Source: Paenirhizobium selenitireducens ATCC BAA-1503 (lineage in GTDB: Bacteria > Pseudomonadota > Alphaproteobacteria > Rhizobiales > Rhizobiaceae). Taken from it: DNA of 64,000 nucleotides. The translations under genes were made by a program, and so were the position numbers. Below the pieces are notes generated by a model. It ran no database searches. It had not been told where the DNA came from and saw only the letters and a program-made list of their open reading frames with translations. Shown here piece by piece: positions 56,858-64,000 of this stretch; position 1 is the stretch's first letter; each line of letters begins with the position of its first letter. The stretch spans positions 1-64,000 of the forward strand of contig NZ_JAEG01000018.1 in the NCBI RefSeq assembly GCF_000518785.1, written 5' to 3'.

Positions 56858-57062
56858 CCCCCTCTGCCCTGCCGGGCATCTCCCCCTCAAGGGGGGAGAT
56901 CGACGCGAGGCGTAGCCGTGCGCCGATCAAACCTGCCATTTGGCGGACGAGGCGTTCTGCTAGGATTAGCAAAAGGTGGATGGACACGATCGGCCACCCC
57001 GGATCGATCTCCCCCCGTGTGGGGGAGATGCCCGGCAGGGCAGAGGGGGGCGAGCTTGCTCG
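56858..57062. repeat. Palindromic repeat element inserted between mrpA and mrpB
   Basis: Left arm CCCCCTCTGCCCTGCCGGGC then ATCTCCCCC-tcaag-GGGGGAGATCGACG. Right arm GATCGATCTCCCCCC-gtgt-GGGGGAGATGCCCGGCAGGGCAGAGGGGG in inverted orientation, with about 100 bases of unique DNA between. The arms are inverted copies of one another. No ORF of substance is present, and mrpB begins 29 bases beyond. Confidence 0.85.
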
Positions 57063-57090
57063 GCGCCTCCATTTTGAAAGCGAGGCGCCG

Positions 57091-57510
57091 ATGAACACGC
57101 TGATCTTCCGCACGGTCGCGCCCTTTCTCACCGCGCTGATGCTGCTGTTTTCGATCTTCGTTCTGCTGCGCGGCCATAACGAGCCGGGCGGCGGCTTCAT
57201 CGGCGGGCTGATCGCCGCCTCGGCCTTCGCCATCTACGGCATCGCCTTCGGGGTCCAGGCCGTGCGCCGGGCGCTGTGGTTCCATCCGATGTCGATCGCC
57301 GGCGCCGGCCTCCTGCTCGCCACCCTGTCCGGCCTGCTGTCGGCGATCTTCGGACTGCCCTTCATGACCGGGCTTTGGGTCTATCCCGAGTTCTTCGGCG
57401 TCGAGGTGCCGCTCGCCACCGTCATGTCCTTCGACGTCGGCGTCTATCTCGTCGTCGTCGGCGCCATCACCTCGATCGCGCTCGCGCTCGAAGAAAGGGA
57501 GAGCGACTGA
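57091..57510 (+). CDS. mrpB: Mrp antiporter subunit B
   Basis: 139 aa from ATG 57091. [53 protein letters not shown] is the MrpB signature ([13 protein letters not shown]), with four transmembrane helices. Its stop overlaps the mrpC start by one base (TGATG). In many rhizobia B is fused to A; here it is separated by the repeat element. Confidence 0.93.
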   Translation: MNTLIFRTVAPFLTALMLLFSIFVLLRGHNEPGGGFIGGLIAASAFAIYGIAFGVQAVRRALWFHPMSIAGAGLLLATLSGLLSAIFGLPFMTGLWVYPEFFGVEVPLATVMSFDVGVYLVVVGAITSIALALEERESD

Positions 57511-57887
57511 TGGAAGCGCTGTTTTCCGGCCTCGTCGGCATCTTCTTCGCCGCCGCCCTCTATCTGATGATGTCGAAACACATCGTCCGCGTGCTGCTCG
57601 GCGTCGTCATCCTCGGCAATGCCGTCAACCTCCTGCTGTTCACCTCCGGCCGCCTGACGCGCGAGGTCCCGCCGATCATCGCCGCGGGCTCGGATACGCT
57701 GTCCGCCGGTGCCGCCAATCCGCTGCCGCAGGCCCTCATCCTCACCGCCATCGTCATCTCCTTCTCCTTCTTCTGCTTCCTGCTGGTGCTCACCTACCGC
57801 GCCTACCAGGACCTCGGCACCGACGACACCGGCGAGATGCGCGTCGCCGAACCGAAGGGCGAGCCGCTGCCGCCGATGGGATATTGA
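57510..57887 (+). CDS. mrpC: Mrp antiporter subunit C
   Basis: 125 aa, NuoK-like, three helices: LFSGLVGIFFAAALYLMMSKHIVRVLLGVVILGNAVNLLLFTSG and PLPQALILTAIVISFSFFCFLLVLTYRAYQDLG. It begins one base inside the mrpB stop. The operon is then interrupted by a 250-base gap with a second repeat element before mrpD. Confidence 0.93.
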   Translation: MEALFSGLVGIFFAAALYLMMSKHIVRVLLGVVILGNAVNLLLFTSGRLTREVPPIIAAGSDTLSAGAANPLPQALILTAIVISFSFFCFLLVLTYRAYQDLGTDDTGEMRVAEPKGEPLPPMGY

Positions 57888-57949
57888 GCGCATGATGATG
57901 GATCTTGCGAAACTGCCGCGTCGCTTCGCTTCTGCCTCTGTGGTGGGCA

Positions 57950-58135
57950 CCCCCCTCTGGCCCGCCGGCCATCTCCCCCTCAAGGGGGGAGATCGGCAAG
58001 ACGCACCGGCGCCATGCCTCCTGACAGGGTATCCCGTGATCAATGGCGCAATCGTGTTCCTGGGGCAGGGCGACCGCCGCCATCGGATCTCCCCCCTTGA
58101 GGGGGAGATGGCCGGCAGGCCAGAGGGGGGTATCC
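57950..58135. repeat. Palindromic repeat element inserted between mrpC and mrpD
   Basis: Left arm CCCCCTCTGGCCCGCCGGCCATCTCCCCCTCAAGGGGGGAGATCGGC; right arm GGATCTCCCCCCTTGAGGGGGAGATGGCCGGCAGGCCAGAGGGGGG. The element ends five bases before the mrpD GTG, so its last G-run is the only Shine-Dalgarno-like sequence for mrpD. Confidence 0.85.
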
Positions 58136-58139
58136 GCTA

Positions 58140-59720
58140 GTGGCAACCTCTTCCCCCATCGACCTTTCCCTTGCCCTCGTCATGGGGCCGTCCTCGGCGG
58201 CACAGTGGCTGACCATCCTGCCGGTGGCGATCGGGCTTGGTTGCGGTGCCGTGCTGATGATGCTGCGCCATTCGACGAAGGCCCATCCGTTCATCGCCAT
58301 TCCGGGCCTTGCCCTGATGGTGCTGGTCGATGCGCTGCTGCTCGCCCATGTGGCCATGCAAGGCCCGGTGACCATGATGATGGGCCGCTGGCTGCCGCCC
58401 TTCGGCATCGCCTTTACCGTCGACCTCACCGGCGCGCTGCTGGCGCTCGCCGCCGCCATCGTCGCGCTCGCCGGCAGCATCTATGCGCTCGGCGACATCA
58501 GCCAGAGCGGTCGCCGCTATGGCTTCTATCCCTTCCTCATGGTGCTGATGGCCGGCGTCTCGGGCGCCTTCCTCACCGGCGACATCTTCAACCTCTATGT
58601 CTGGTTCGAGGTTCTCCTGATCTCGTCCTTCGGCCTGTTGATCCTCGGCTCCGAGCGCGAACAGATCGACGGGGCGCTGAAATATGCCGTGCTCAACCTG
58701 ATCGGCACGACGCTCTTCCTCGTCGCCGTCGGCTATCTTTATGCCATCTTCGGCACGCTCAACATGGCCGACATCGCCACCAAGGCCGGTGAACTGCGCG
58801 AGACCGCCCCGCTGATGACGCTGGGCGCGCTCTTCGTCTTCGCCTTCGGCATGAAGGCCGCCGCCTTCCCGGTCAATTTCTGGCTTCCGGCCTCCTACCA
58901 CACGCCGCGCATCGTCGTCTCCGCCCTGTTCGCCGGCCTGCTGACCAAGGTCGGCGTCTATGCCCTGTTGCGGGTCATGGTCATGCTGCTGCCGGTCGAG
59001 CGCGAAGCCTTGAGCCTCGTCATCGCCATTGCCGCGGCGCTGACCATGGTCCTCGGCGCCATGGGCGCGCTTGCCCAGTCCGACATCCGCCGCTTCCTCG
59101 GCTTCGTCGTCGTCTCCGGCATCGGCTACATGCTGGCGGGTGCGGCGATCGCCGGAACGGCGGGGCTTTCGGCAGCGATCTTCTATGCCCTGCATTCGAT
59201 CGTGCTGATGACCGCGCTCTATCTTCTGGCGGGCGAGGCGGCGCGCCGCGGCGGCTCCTATCGCCTCGAAAGCCTGTCGGGCCTCTGGGCGGCCGCTCCC
59301 GCCTTTGCCGGCCTGTCGCTCGCCCTGTTCTTCGCCGGCTCGGGCCTGCCGCCGTTTTCCGGCTTCTGGCCCAAGGCCATGCTGGTCAAGGCCTCGCTCG
59401 ATATCGGCGCCTGGTGGCTGGCCGGCGCGATCCTTGTGTCCGGCTTCCTGACCACCATCGCCTTTGGCCGGCTCTTCCTGCTCGCCTACTGGCGTCCCGC
59501 GCCGGTGGTTGCCGGCAAGGGCGGCGAAACGACAACGGCACCGGCCGCGCCGCGCGCCAGTCGTTCCGCCATGCTGCCGATCCTGGCGCTGACCGTGCTG
59601 GTCGTCTGGTTCGGCCTCTTCCCCGAGCCGCTGATTGACCTCAGCCAGCGGGCGGCGATGGGGCTTGCCGATCCCGCCGCCTATCTGCAGTCCGTCTTTC
59701 CGGTGGGAGGCCAGCCATGA
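58140..59720 (+). CDS. mrpD: Mrp antiporter subunit D
   Basis: 526 aa from GTG 58140; ATG 58182 (MGPSSAAQWL) is an alternative start. It is NuoM/N-like with 13-14 helices: FGIAFTVDLTGALLALAAAIVALAGSIYALGDI, FLTGDIFNLYVWFEVLLISSFGLLILGSE, FPVNFWLPASYHTPRIVVSALFAGLLTKVGVYALLRV. It is one of the two ion-translocating subunits. It overlaps mrpE by four bases. Confidence 0.93.
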   Translation: MATSSPIDLSLALVMGPSSAAQWLTILPVAIGLGCGAVLMMLRHSTKAHPFIAIPGLALMVLVDALLLAHVAMQGPVTMMMGRWLPPFGIAFTVDLTGALLALAAAIVALAGSIYALGDISQSGRRYGFYPFLMVLMAGVSGAFLTGDIFNLYVWFEVLLISSFGLLILGSEREQIDGALKYAVLNLIGTTLFLVAVGYLYAIFGTLNMADIATKAGELRETAPLMTLGALFVFAFGMKAAAFPVNFWLPASYHTPRIVVSALFAGLLTKVGVYALLRVMVMLLPVEREALSLVIAIAAALTMVLGAMGALAQSDIRRFLGFVVVSGIGYMLAGAAIAGTAGLSAAIFYALHSIVLMTALYLLAGEAARRGGSYRLESLSGLWAAAPAFAGLSLALFFAGSGLPPFSGFWPKAMLVKASLDIGAWWLAGAILVSGFLTTIAFGRLFLLAYWRPAPVVAGKGGETTTAPAAPRASRSAMLPILALTVLVVWFGLFPEPLIDLSQRAAMGLADPAAYLQSVFPVGGQP

Positions 59721-60190
59721 TCCTCTATGCCATCAACCTGCTCATGGCGATCGTCTGGGCGGCGATCACCGGCAGCGCCTCGCTGCACAACCTGATCTTC
59801 GGCTTCGTTCTGTCGACGCTGACGCTCGGTCTGATCCGCGAACAGATCAACGGCACCGGCTATATCCGCCGGGTGATCCGCATCGCCGCGCTCGCCTGGC
59901 TGTTCTTCGTCGAACTGGCCAAATCGGCCTGTAAGGTCGCTATCATGGTGGTCAGCCCGAGGCTCGACATCAAGCCGGGCATCTTCGCCTTTCCGTTGAC
60001 CGTCACGCGGGATTTCGAGATCACGCTGCTCGCCAATCTCATCACGCTCACCCCAGGCACCCTGTCGGTCGACGTCTCCGACGACAAGAAGACGCTCTAC
60101 GTGCACGCCATCGACTGCGCCGACCCGAACGGCGCGCGCCGCGACATCGCCGAGGGCTTCGAGCGCAAGATCCGGGAGGCCTTCGCATGA
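59717..60190 (+). CDS. mrpE: Mrp antiporter subunit E
   Basis: 157 aa. Two N-terminal helices ([61 protein letters not shown]) and the cytoplasmic [37 protein letters not shown], the MrpE signature. It overlaps both neighbours by four bases. Confidence 0.93.
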   Translation: MILYAINLLMAIVWAAITGSASLHNLIFGFVLSTLTLGLIREQINGTGYIRRVIRIAALAWLFFVELAKSACKVAIMVVSPRLDIKPGIFAFPLTVTRDFEITLLANLITLTPGTLSVDVSDDKKTLYVHAIDCADPNGARRDIAEGFERKIREAFA

Positions 60191-60612
60191 TCGCGCCGGA
60201 AGACATCATCCAGGCCGCCTGCAACTTCGCCCTCGTCGTGCTCGGCATCGCCTTCTTCCTCACCGTCTATCGCGTGGTGAAGGGGCCGACGCTGCCCGAC
60301 CGGGTGCTGTCGCTCGACATGCTGGTCGGCATCGCTATCGGCTTCATCGCCGTCATCGCCATCCGCACCGGCTACACGCTCTATATCGACATCGCCATCT
60401 CGCTCGGCCTCGTCGGCTTTCTCGCGACCGTCGCCTTCGCCCGCTTCATCCTGGCGCGCGGCGTCGTCGGCGAGCGGCCGCTGGAAGACGGTCCGGTGCT
60501 GCGCACCGAGAAGAACAAGGTGAAGGGCGGCAAGAAGGCGAAGGCCGCAGCCGCTTTGCCGCAAGCCAAGAAGAAATCCAGCGGCTCGGCCGGGGGAGGG
60601 CGCAAGAAATGA
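60187..60612 (+). CDS. mrpF: Mrp antiporter subunit F, with Lys-rich extension
   Basis: 141 aa. MrpF core of about 95 residues: [72 protein letters not shown]. The last 45 residues form a Lys/Ala-rich tail ([33 protein letters not shown]) beyond the normal family length. It overlaps E and G by four bases. Confidence 0.92.
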   Translation: MIAPEDIIQAACNFALVVLGIAFFLTVYRVVKGPTLPDRVLSLDMLVGIAIGFIAVIAIRTGYTLYIDIAISLGLVGFLATVAFARFILARGVVGERPLEDGPVLRTEKNKVKGGKKAKAAAALPQAKKKSSGSAGGGRKK

Positions 60613-60956
60613 TCGCTTACGGCATTGCCCTGTTCACCGCGCTTATGATCGTCGGCGGCGCCCTGTTCGCGCTGATCGCCGCCATCGGCATCAACCGCCT
60701 GCCGGACCTCTATACCCGCATGCATGCCGCCTCCAAGGCCGGCACGGTCGGCTCCGGCCTCATGCTGCTCGCCGTCGGCTTCCATGCCGGCGACCTTGCC
60801 ACCTTCAGCCGCGCGGTGGCGGGCTTCTTCTTCTTCATCCTGACGGCCCCGGTCTCGGCCCACCTGCTCGCCAAGGCGGCGCACCAGGTGGGTTACCGAC
60901 TCGCGCCGGTCTCGGTTCTCGATGAATTGAAGGGCAAGGACGGTCCGGCGCCGTGA
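60609..60956 (+). CDS. mrpG: Mrp antiporter subunit G
   Basis: 115 aa, three helices: [50 protein letters not shown] and [23 protein letters not shown]. GINRLPDxYTRMHA-K is the MrpG signature. Last gene of the operon. The AT-richer mucR leader region follows. Confidence 0.93.
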   Translation: MIAYGIALFTALMIVGGALFALIAAIGINRLPDLYTRMHAASKAGTVGSGLMLLAVGFHAGDLATFSRAVAGFFFFILTAPVSAHLLAKAAHQVGYRLAPVSVLDELKGKDGPAP

Positions 60957-61406
60957 GTCGCCTTGTCAAGTACATCTGATCTGCTGGCCTTGATTTTTGG
61001 CAATCGTTCTTACTCTTCGCAGTTGCAGCAAGTCAAGAATCCTGTCTTGCTGTACTAAAGACGTGCCCGGCCCCCCATATTTGGTGAAAAATATTACGTG
61101 GATTTTCGACGGAATGATGATAACGAGTTGATAGAGCACTGATGCTGGAGACTTGGTTTCTCGTGCGCTCAAATCCCGATAGAAAGTTGTATCTGCAACT
61201 GTTTCAATGTCTCGGGTTTTGACCGGGAGGAAGCGGGAATACAGCATCTGCCGGAACAAATTCCAGAGCGTACTGCCGGGGTCTAGGGGTGGATCCCATG
61301 TCGGCGACGACAAGGCTGGCGCAAAGGCCTTTGTTCCTTGGCTTTTTCGATTGGTGCCGGCCGTTCAGCCGGTGCCTGGCAAGCACATTGGAACAGGAGT
61401 CCCGAA
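60957..61406. promoter_or_regulatory. Long, AT-richer leader region upstream of mucR
   Basis: 450 bases without a convincing gene, less GC-rich than the surroundings (T-rich runs such as GATTTTTGG and GAAAAATATTACG near 61085). MucR/Ros regulators bind AT-rich, T-rich sites and repress themselves, so an autoregulatory region is expected. A 115-residue open frame on the minus strand has no family features. No operator can be delimited. Confidence 0.4.
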
Positions 61407-61835
61407 ATGTCAGAAATCGTCAATGGCGCAGGCCATGATCTGCTGGTCGAATTGACCGCGGACATCGTCGCCGCTTATGTTAGCCATCATGTGGTGCCGG
61501 TCGGCGACCTCGCCGGTCTCATCTCCGACGTACACTCGGCCTTGAGCAACACCTCTTCGCCGGCCCCGGTCGTCTCCGTGGTGGAAAAGCAGAAGCCGGC
61601 CGTCGCCGTGCGCAAGTCCGTGCAGGACGATCACATCGTATGTCTCGAATGCGGCGGTTCCTTCAAGTCACTGAAGCGTCACCTGATGACCCATCACAAT
61701 CTCGGCCCGGAAGAATACCGCGAAAAGTGGGACCTGCCGATGGATTACCCGATGGTCGCGCCGGCCTATGCCGAAGCACGCTCGCGCCTCGCCAAGGAAA
61801 TGGGCCTCGGCCAGCGCCGCAAGCGCGGCAAGTGA
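61407..61835 (+). CDS. mucR: MucR/Ros family zinc-finger transcriptional regulator
   Basis: 142 aa from ATG 61407 with CAGGAG upstream. The N-terminal oligomerisation part is [35 protein letters not shown]. The prokaryotic C2H2 zinc finger is Cys79, Cys82, His92, His97 ([19 protein letters not shown]). It is followed by the family's [38 protein letters not shown]. MucR controls exopolysaccharide, motility and cell-cycle genes in Rhizobiales. Monocistronic, with its own terminator at 61887. Confidence 0.96.
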   Translation: MSEIVNGAGHDLLVELTADIVAAYVSHHVVPVGDLAGLISDVHSALSNTSSPAPVVSVVEKQKPAVAVRKSVQDDHIVCLECGGSFKSLKRHLMTHHNLGPEEYREKWDLPMDYPMVAPAYAEARSRLAKEMGLGQRRKRGK

Positions 61836-61886
61836 ACCACCCCTGACGCCGCGCGATCAAAGGCGCGACCTTCGTCAAACACGCAG

Positions 61887-61912
61887 AACCGGGCCTCGCG
61901 CCCGGTTTTTTT
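61887..61912 (+). terminator. Rho-independent terminator of mucR
   Basis: AACCGGGC-ctcgc-GCCCGGTT followed by TTTTT, 52 bases after the mucR stop. Confidence 0.92.
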
Positions 61913-62132
61913 GTCGGTGAGCCTGTTACCCGACCGCGCCCGCCGGCGGCGCGACATCAGGGGCGATCCGTGATCTGCCTCACGGAATGAGGAAATAAAT
62001 CCCATAAATATCTAGTGCAATATCGCGATAGCAAAACAAAAACAATCGCAGCGTCGAAAAGTTGCGCTTTCCAACGTCCCCGTCTTCTCGTTAGGGTGTA
62101 TGAATTAATTCCTATTTATCGGGAGTGATCAT

Positions 62133-62549
62133 ATGCCAGTCGAGACAGCCAATTCCCCCGTTTCGGACGCTAGGCGCGCAGCACCCGGCCCCGCCGTCGC
62201 CCGTTCTTCGACCCCGTCCACGGGCCTTAGCGAACGCCGCATCGTCTGCATGGTGGTGCGCCAGCTGACCGCCGAGCTGCTGGGCGTCGTCGGCGATCGG
62301 GCCGAGGTGCGGCGGGCGCGCCGCCGCGCCAGCTGCCATGTGCGCCAGATATCCATGTATGTCTGCCATGTCGCGCTCTCCATGCCCTATGGCGAGATCG
62401 CCGAGGCCTTCGGCGTCGATCGCACCACGGTCAGCCACGCCTGCCACGTCGTCGAGGATCGCCGCGACGATGCCGGTTTCGATACCTTCGTCAGCACCGT
62501 CGAGCGGCTGGCCGAGGCGGTTTGCATGGTCGCCGGGAGGCAGGCATGA
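62133..62549 (+). CDS. DnaA C-terminal-like HTH protein
   Basis: 138 aa. After a disordered start, RQISMYVCHVALSMPYGEIAEAFGVDRTTVSHACHVVEDRRDD matches the DnaA domain IV DnaA-box-binding helix-turn-helix (A-R-Q-x-A-M-Y-L ... F-G-x-x-D-x-T-T-V-x-H-A). No AAA+ domain is present. GGGAG precedes the ATG. It overlaps the DUF6456 gene by four bases. A role in replication control or transcription is inference. Confidence 0.83.
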   Translation: MPVETANSPVSDARRAAPGPAVARSSTPSTGLSERRIVCMVVRQLTAELLGVVGDRAEVRRARRRASCHVRQISMYVCHVALSMPYGEIAEAFGVDRTTVSHACHVVEDRRDDAGFDTFVSTVERLAEAVCMVAGRQA

Positions 62550-63361
62550 GGGCAAGGCGCGCTTCGCCTGCCGAGCGCCGGATGCTCTTGCGGCTCCTGC
62601 GGCTCGCCTTGCGCGGCCCGCTCGAGGTTTCGGCCGGTGCGGGCGGTGGCCTGTGCCTCAAGGGCGCCGGTGCCTCGATCGCCGATGTGCCGGCAAGCCT
62701 GCTGCGCGAGGCGGTGGCGCGCGGGCTGATCGTGCGCGACGGCCTGCGGATCAGGGCAGGCGAGGGGACGCGCACCTATCTGCGCCGCGCCATGGCCGAG
62801 CCGGGCGACGAGGCCTTCCTCGACCAGCATCGCGACATGGCGGTGGAGACGCTGGTGGAAGAGGGCGAGCGCCGCCCGGTGCGGCGCAACCTCACTGAGT
62901 CGCCGCTCTCCGGTCTTGCCCGGTTGAAGGACCGTTCGGGCGCCGCCTACTATGGCACTGAGGCAATTGCCGCCGGCGAGCGGCTCGCCGCCGACTTCGC
63001 CCGTGCCGGCCTTCAGCCGCGCATCACCGCCTCGTGGGAGCCAAGGCTTGCCGGCCGGGTAAAGGGCGCGCCACCCGCCTCGGTCGAGATCGCCGATTCG
63101 GCGCTCGGTGCCCGCGTCCGGGTCAATGCGGCGATCGCGGCGATGGGGCCGGAAAGCTCCGGCGTGGCCCTCGACGTCTGCTGTTTCATGAAGGGCCTGG
63201 AGACGGTCGAGCGCGAACGCCAATGGCCGGCCCGTTCCGCCAAGCTGATGCTGCGCACGGCGCTGATGGCGCTCGCCCGCCACTACGCCCCGCCGCCGCC
63301 CAATCAGGCCCGCCGCCGGCATCACTGGGGCACGGAAGACTTTCGCCCGGAGATGGGGTGA
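62546..63361 (+). CDS. DUF6456 domain-containing protein
   Basis: 271 aa, ATG inside the stop of the DnaA-like gene (ATGA). The N-terminal half has a winged-helix look (RRMLLRLLRLALRGPLEVSAGAGGGLCLKG ... VPASLLREAVARGLIVRDGLRIRAGEGTRTYLRRAM). The C-terminal part ESPLSGLARLKDRSGAAYYGTEAIAAGERLAADFARAGLQPRITASWEPRL ... VALDVCCFMKGLETVERERQWPARSAKLMLRTALMAL is the DUF6456 core. The family is alphaproteobacterial, with unknown function. It is translationally coupled to its HTH partner. Confidence 0.82.
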   Translation: MRARRASPAERRMLLRLLRLALRGPLEVSAGAGGGLCLKGAGASIADVPASLLREAVARGLIVRDGLRIRAGEGTRTYLRRAMAEPGDEAFLDQHRDMAVETLVEEGERRPVRRNLTESPLSGLARLKDRSGAAYYGTEAIAAGERLAADFARAGLQPRITASWEPRLAGRVKGAPPASVEIADSALGARVRVNAAIAAMGPESSGVALDVCCFMKGLETVERERQWPARSAKLMLRTALMALARHYAPPPPNQARRRHHWGTEDFRPEMG

Positions 63362-63434
63362 GGAGAATGTCCGCTGTCCCAGGGGTGGCTACCAGGGAAC
63401 TCGCCGCCCGCTGTCCGTGAACCAGACCTTCACC

Positions 63435-63800
63435 CCCCTCTGCCCTCCTGAGTTCATCTTAGGGCGGGCATCTCCCCCTCAAGGGGGGAGATCGACCGTG
63501 GCCAGCCTGCTTGATCCCGATGCGAATTGGAACGTGGGGAAAGCGAGAAGGCGAGAAGGCGAGAAGGGTCAGTATCCGCAAATCCCGGTTCCTATCTGCG
63601 TCCACTGCCATTCGAGGGAACGCCAACGCTGCCCCGCGCTGATCTCCCCCCTTGAGGGGGAGATGCCCGGCAGGGCAGAGGGGGGTAACGCGGAAACGGC
63701 AGCAAAAGCGGGCACATGATGCGGGCGATGGCAGTCCGATCTCCCCCCTTGAGGGGGAGATGCCCGCCCTTCGATGAACTCAGGAGGGCAGAGGGGGTGT
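63435..63800. repeat. Array of three ATCTCCCCC-family palindromic repeat arms
   Basis: Arm 1 at about 63437-63500 (CCCCCTCTGCCCTCCTGAGTTC, then GGGCGGGCATCTCCCCCTCAAGGGGGGAGATCG). Arm 2 at about 63640-63687 (GATCTCCCCCCTTGAGGGGGAGATGCCCGGCAGGGCAGAGGGGGG). Arm 3 at about 63739-63800 (GATCTCCCCCCTTGAGGGGGAGATGCCCGCCC, then TTCGATGAACTCAGGAGGGCAGAGG). Arms 1 and 3 are inverted partners with the same TGAGTTCAT/ATGAACTCA end; arm 2 is a different subtype. The gap 63362-63837 contains nothing else I can recognise. Confidence 0.8.
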
Positions 63801-63837
63801 TGTTCCGCGCGAAGCGGGCGGAATCCGCACCCGTCTA

Positions 63838-64000
63838 GACCAGATGCCGTGCCGCTTCCTCGCGGATGCGCTGGATCATCGAGCGCAGGCCGTTGGCGCG
63901 CTGGGCGGAAAGATGCTCGATCAGGCCGAGCCGGGAAAACAGCTCGATGGCGTCGAAGGCGACGATGTCCGAGGCGCGCTTGCCGGAATAGGCGGCGAGC
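63838..64000 (-). CDS. sufE: SufE-family Fe-S cluster assembly protein, C-terminal part (truncated by window edge)
   Basis: The last 54 codons end at TAG 63840-63838 and read LAAYSGKRASDIVAFDAIEL, then FSRLGLIEHLSAQRANGLRS and MIQRIREEAARHLV. The L-G-L-x-E-H-L-S-x-Q-R-x-N-G-L-x-x-M block is the hallmark C-terminus of SufE, the sulfur acceptor of SufS. The active-site cysteine would lie outside the window. Confidence 0.88.

Noticed and set aside
54453-57233. 926-residue minus-strand frame opposite mrpA and mrpB
   Set aside because: Low-complexity His/Gln/Arg/Glu composition and full overlap with strongly supported mrp genes; also runs through the repeat element.
60966-61313. 115-residue minus-strand frame between mrpG and mucR
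   Set aside because: No Shine-Dalgarno, no recognisable motif, and the region has the composition of a regulatory gap; kept as non-coding.

Overview
The window is about 64 kb of GC-rich chromosome-type DNA from an alphaproteobacterium, most likely a Rhizobiaceae member (Rhizobium/Agrobacterium/Shinella/Ciceribacter-like; genus is inference). Support comes from a MucR/Ros C2H2 zinc-finger regulator, a Mrp/Pha-type cation/proton antiporter operon, a CbtBA cobalt transporter under a cobalamin riboswitch, small rhizobial hypothetical proteins, and many copies of two palindromic intergenic repeat families with CTTCTCCCC...GGGGAGAAG and ATCTCCCCC...GGGGGAGAT cores. I see no rRNA, tRNA, CRISPR array or prophage.

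Layout. 0-6 kb: tail of an IS110 transposase, an SQR-like flavoprotein, oligopeptidase B, a HigBA-type toxin-antitoxin pair with two operators, and DUF1697. 5.6-17 kb: OafA-type acyltransferase with SGNH domain, CDF metal exporter divergent from a MerR regulator, FeS-type photolyase, CbtBA with riboswitch, HicAB, and two c-type cytochromes. 17-26 kb: LysE exporter with WYL regulator, metallophosphoesterase, DinJ/YafQ, and a five-gene FecCD-type ABC transporter operon ending in two unrecognised proteins. 26-36 kb: GGDEF-EAL protein, sulfide:quinone oxidoreductase, AI-2E family permease, three enzyme/regulator pairs, and a Tat-exported VOC protein. 36-46 kb: universal stress protein behind an FNR/FixK box, DksA-like protein, ArsR-SRPBCC fusion, two MAPEG proteins, methyltransferase, ParDE, a secreted caspase-like protein with a small secreted partner, hemolysin III, and acetyltransferase. 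46-54 kb: membrane-anchored AraC regulator, two transglutaminase-like proteins, DMT and MFS transporters, MsrB. 54.5-61 kb: complete mrpABCDEFG operon. 61-64 kb: MucR, a DnaA-C-like HTH protein with a DUF6456 partner, and the 3' end of a sufE-like gene.

How the genes fit together. The recurring theme is redox, metal and ion homeostasis: sulfide oxidation, cytochromes, cobalt/cobalamin, a heavy-metal exporter, a probable iron/chelate ABC transporter with a TGA-N9-TCA site, and the Mrp antiporter. This is mixed with accessory DNA: four complete type II toxin-antitoxin loci, a VapB relic, an IS110 tail, a caspase-like locus of unknown role, and repeat elements that have entered two junctions of the mrp operon and flank parDE as exact 18-bp direct repeats. 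Two genes (the HigB-type toxin and the ArsR-SRPBCC fusion) look leaderless, with operators built into their promoters.
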